Assembly (NCBI GenBank): GCA_019634245.1
Contig: JAHQVR010000069.1
Coordinates: forward strand, 1 to 5,648
Origin: Gammaproteobacteria bacterium
Lineage (GTDB): Bacteria; Pseudomonadota; Gammaproteobacteria; Granulosicoccales; Granulosicoccaceae
Direction: 5' to 3'
Length of the DNA stretch: 5,648 nt
Shown here: positions 4,967 to 5,648 of the stretch, piece by piece
Numbering within the stretch: the first letter of the stretch is position 1
How the letters are laid out: each line of letters opens with the position of its first letter
Program-made: the position numbers and the translations under genes
The notes under the pieces: model-generated
The model's input: only the letters and a program-made list of their open reading frames with translations
Told to the model about the DNA's origin: nothing
Databases searched by the model: none

Positions 4967-5648
4967 TTAGTCGGTATCTGCCTTTTGCCACCAGGGCGTG
5001 CTGGGGTACTCGCTGAGATTGAACACATCCCCGATTAGAGGGCTAACCATAGTCACATCGTTTTCTCGTGCAGCTGCCATAGCTCGGTTGGCAGGTTCAG
5101 TCCAAGTATGAAAAGCTAAATCGTATTTTCCCCAGTGGATGGGAAAGAATAAAGTAGCTTTTAAATCAATACTGGCCTGCACTGCCTCTTCTGGAAACAT
5201 GTGGATTTGGTTCCACAGCACGCTGTAGGCACCATTTTCCATAAAGGCAATATCAAAGGGCCCATAGCGCTCACCAATGCGCTTGAACTCATCATAATAG
5301 CCACTGTCTCCGCTAAAAAACACAGACATAGAATCGGATTTAACCACCCATGAGCCCCACAACGTAGAGAACCGGTTCGTTATTCCCCGACCACTGAAGT
5401 GTCTGGAGGGTGTTTGAGTAAAAGACACTCCGGAATATTCCGTAGTTTGGTACCAATCATGTTCGACGATCTTATCCGAATCCACACCCCAACGCTGCAA
5501 ATGAGCTTTGACACCTAGTGGTACCAAAAAAGTGTCAACGGTATCACTGAGTTCTTTGACGGCACGATAGTCAAGATGGTCATAATGATCGTGGGAGATC
5601 AGTACGACGTCGATAGCCGGTAATTCTTCTATGCTGATCGGCTGTGTA
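4967..5648 (-). CDS. Metallo-beta-lactamase-fold hydrolase, NAPE-PLD/RomA-like (N-terminus outside the window)
   Basis: The minus-strand frame is open from the window edge to TAA 4969-4967, giving 226 visible residues. The zinc motif is in the edge segment, DVVLISHDHYDHLDY (codons around 5611-5567), with H19, H21, D23 and H24 counted from the first visible residue. Further ligand positions follow: PSRHFSGRG (H83), FFSGDSGYY (D114) and FPIHWGKYDLAFH (H171). IHMFPEEAVQASIDL and the HWGKYDL region are typical of the group with NAPE-phospholipase D and RomA-like proteins, so a phosphodiester or lipid-type substrate is possible but unproven. A TTG at 5527 could be taken for a start, but the zinc motif lies upstream of it, so the real start is beyond the window. 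Homologues are typically about 340-370 residues, so roughly 120-140 are missing. It converges on the thioredoxin-like gene. Confidence 0.9.
   Translation of the reverse strand, partial: TQPISIEELPAIDVVLISHDHYDHLDYRAVKELSDTVDTFLVPLGVKAHLQRWGVDSDKIVEHDWYQTTEYSGVSFTQTPSRHFSGRGITNRFSTLWGSWVVKSDSMSVFFSGDSGYYDEFKRIGERYGPFDIAFMENGAYSVLWNQIHMFPEEAVQASIDLKATLFFPIHWGKYDLAFHTWTEPANRAMAAARENDVTMVSPLIGDVFNLSEYPSTPWWQKADTD

Noticed and set aside
5525..5527. TTG as the start of the metallo-hydrolase
   Set aside because: The frame continues upstream to the window edge and contains the essential HxHxDH zinc motif, so this TTG is internal.
1..5648. A single defence or biosynthetic system spanning the window
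   Set aside because: The genes belong to unrelated housekeeping-like families, in alternating orientations, with no nuclease, toxin, reverse transcriptase, transposase or repeat array to link them.

Overview
The window looks like ordinary chromosomal DNA from a Gram-negative bacterium, most likely a marine-type gammaproteobacterium. This is inferred from a dihaem peroxidase lipoprotein, a membrane-anchored LuxR-type regulator, roughly balanced base composition and tightly packed genes on both strands. No tRNA, rRNA, CRISPR array, insertion sequence or phage gene was seen. No stretch longer than 300 bases lacks a gene.

Layout, left to right. (1) The last 35 codons of a plus-strand gene (2-109), possibly DinB/DUF1569-like, end in a set of overlapping inverted repeats. 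(2) A minus-strand block reads from right to left: a membrane-anchored LuxR-family regulator (1931-1401), then a decayed N-terminal fragment of a calcineurin-like metallophosphoesterase (1393 to about 1235), then an intact TauD/TfdA-type Fe(II)/2-oxoglutarate dioxygenase (1235-177). (3) Divergent from the regulator, across a 185-base region with two neighbouring 8-base palindromes, is a lipoprotein of the dihaem cytochrome c peroxidase/MauG family (2117-3316). (4) A minus-strand PhnD-like binding protein without a signal peptide (4237-3482) converges on it. (5) Divergent from that is a CNHC-type thioredoxin/peroxiredoxin-like protein (4391-4936). (6) Converging on this is a metallo-beta-lactamase-fold hydrolase of the NAPE-PLD/RomA-like group (5648-4967), cut by the window edge.

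The genes do not form one obvious pathway. Two points stand out. The phosphoesterase remnant starts 7 bases after the regulator stop codon. It carries an in-frame TGA and loses similarity just before its second metal-binding motif, so an older regulator-phosphoesterase operon seems to have been broken, with the dioxygenase gene now in its place. The dihaem protein keeps the catalytic Trp, Gln and Glu of bacterial peroxidases. However, it has Val where the distal His of the peroxidatic haem should be and Tyr where the Met ligand of the second haem should be, which is the MauG-like pattern. I found no convincing new multi-gene system. The best leads are the broken operon, the MauG-like lipoprotein beside a membrane-tethered regulator, and the orphan cytoplasmic PhnD-like protein.
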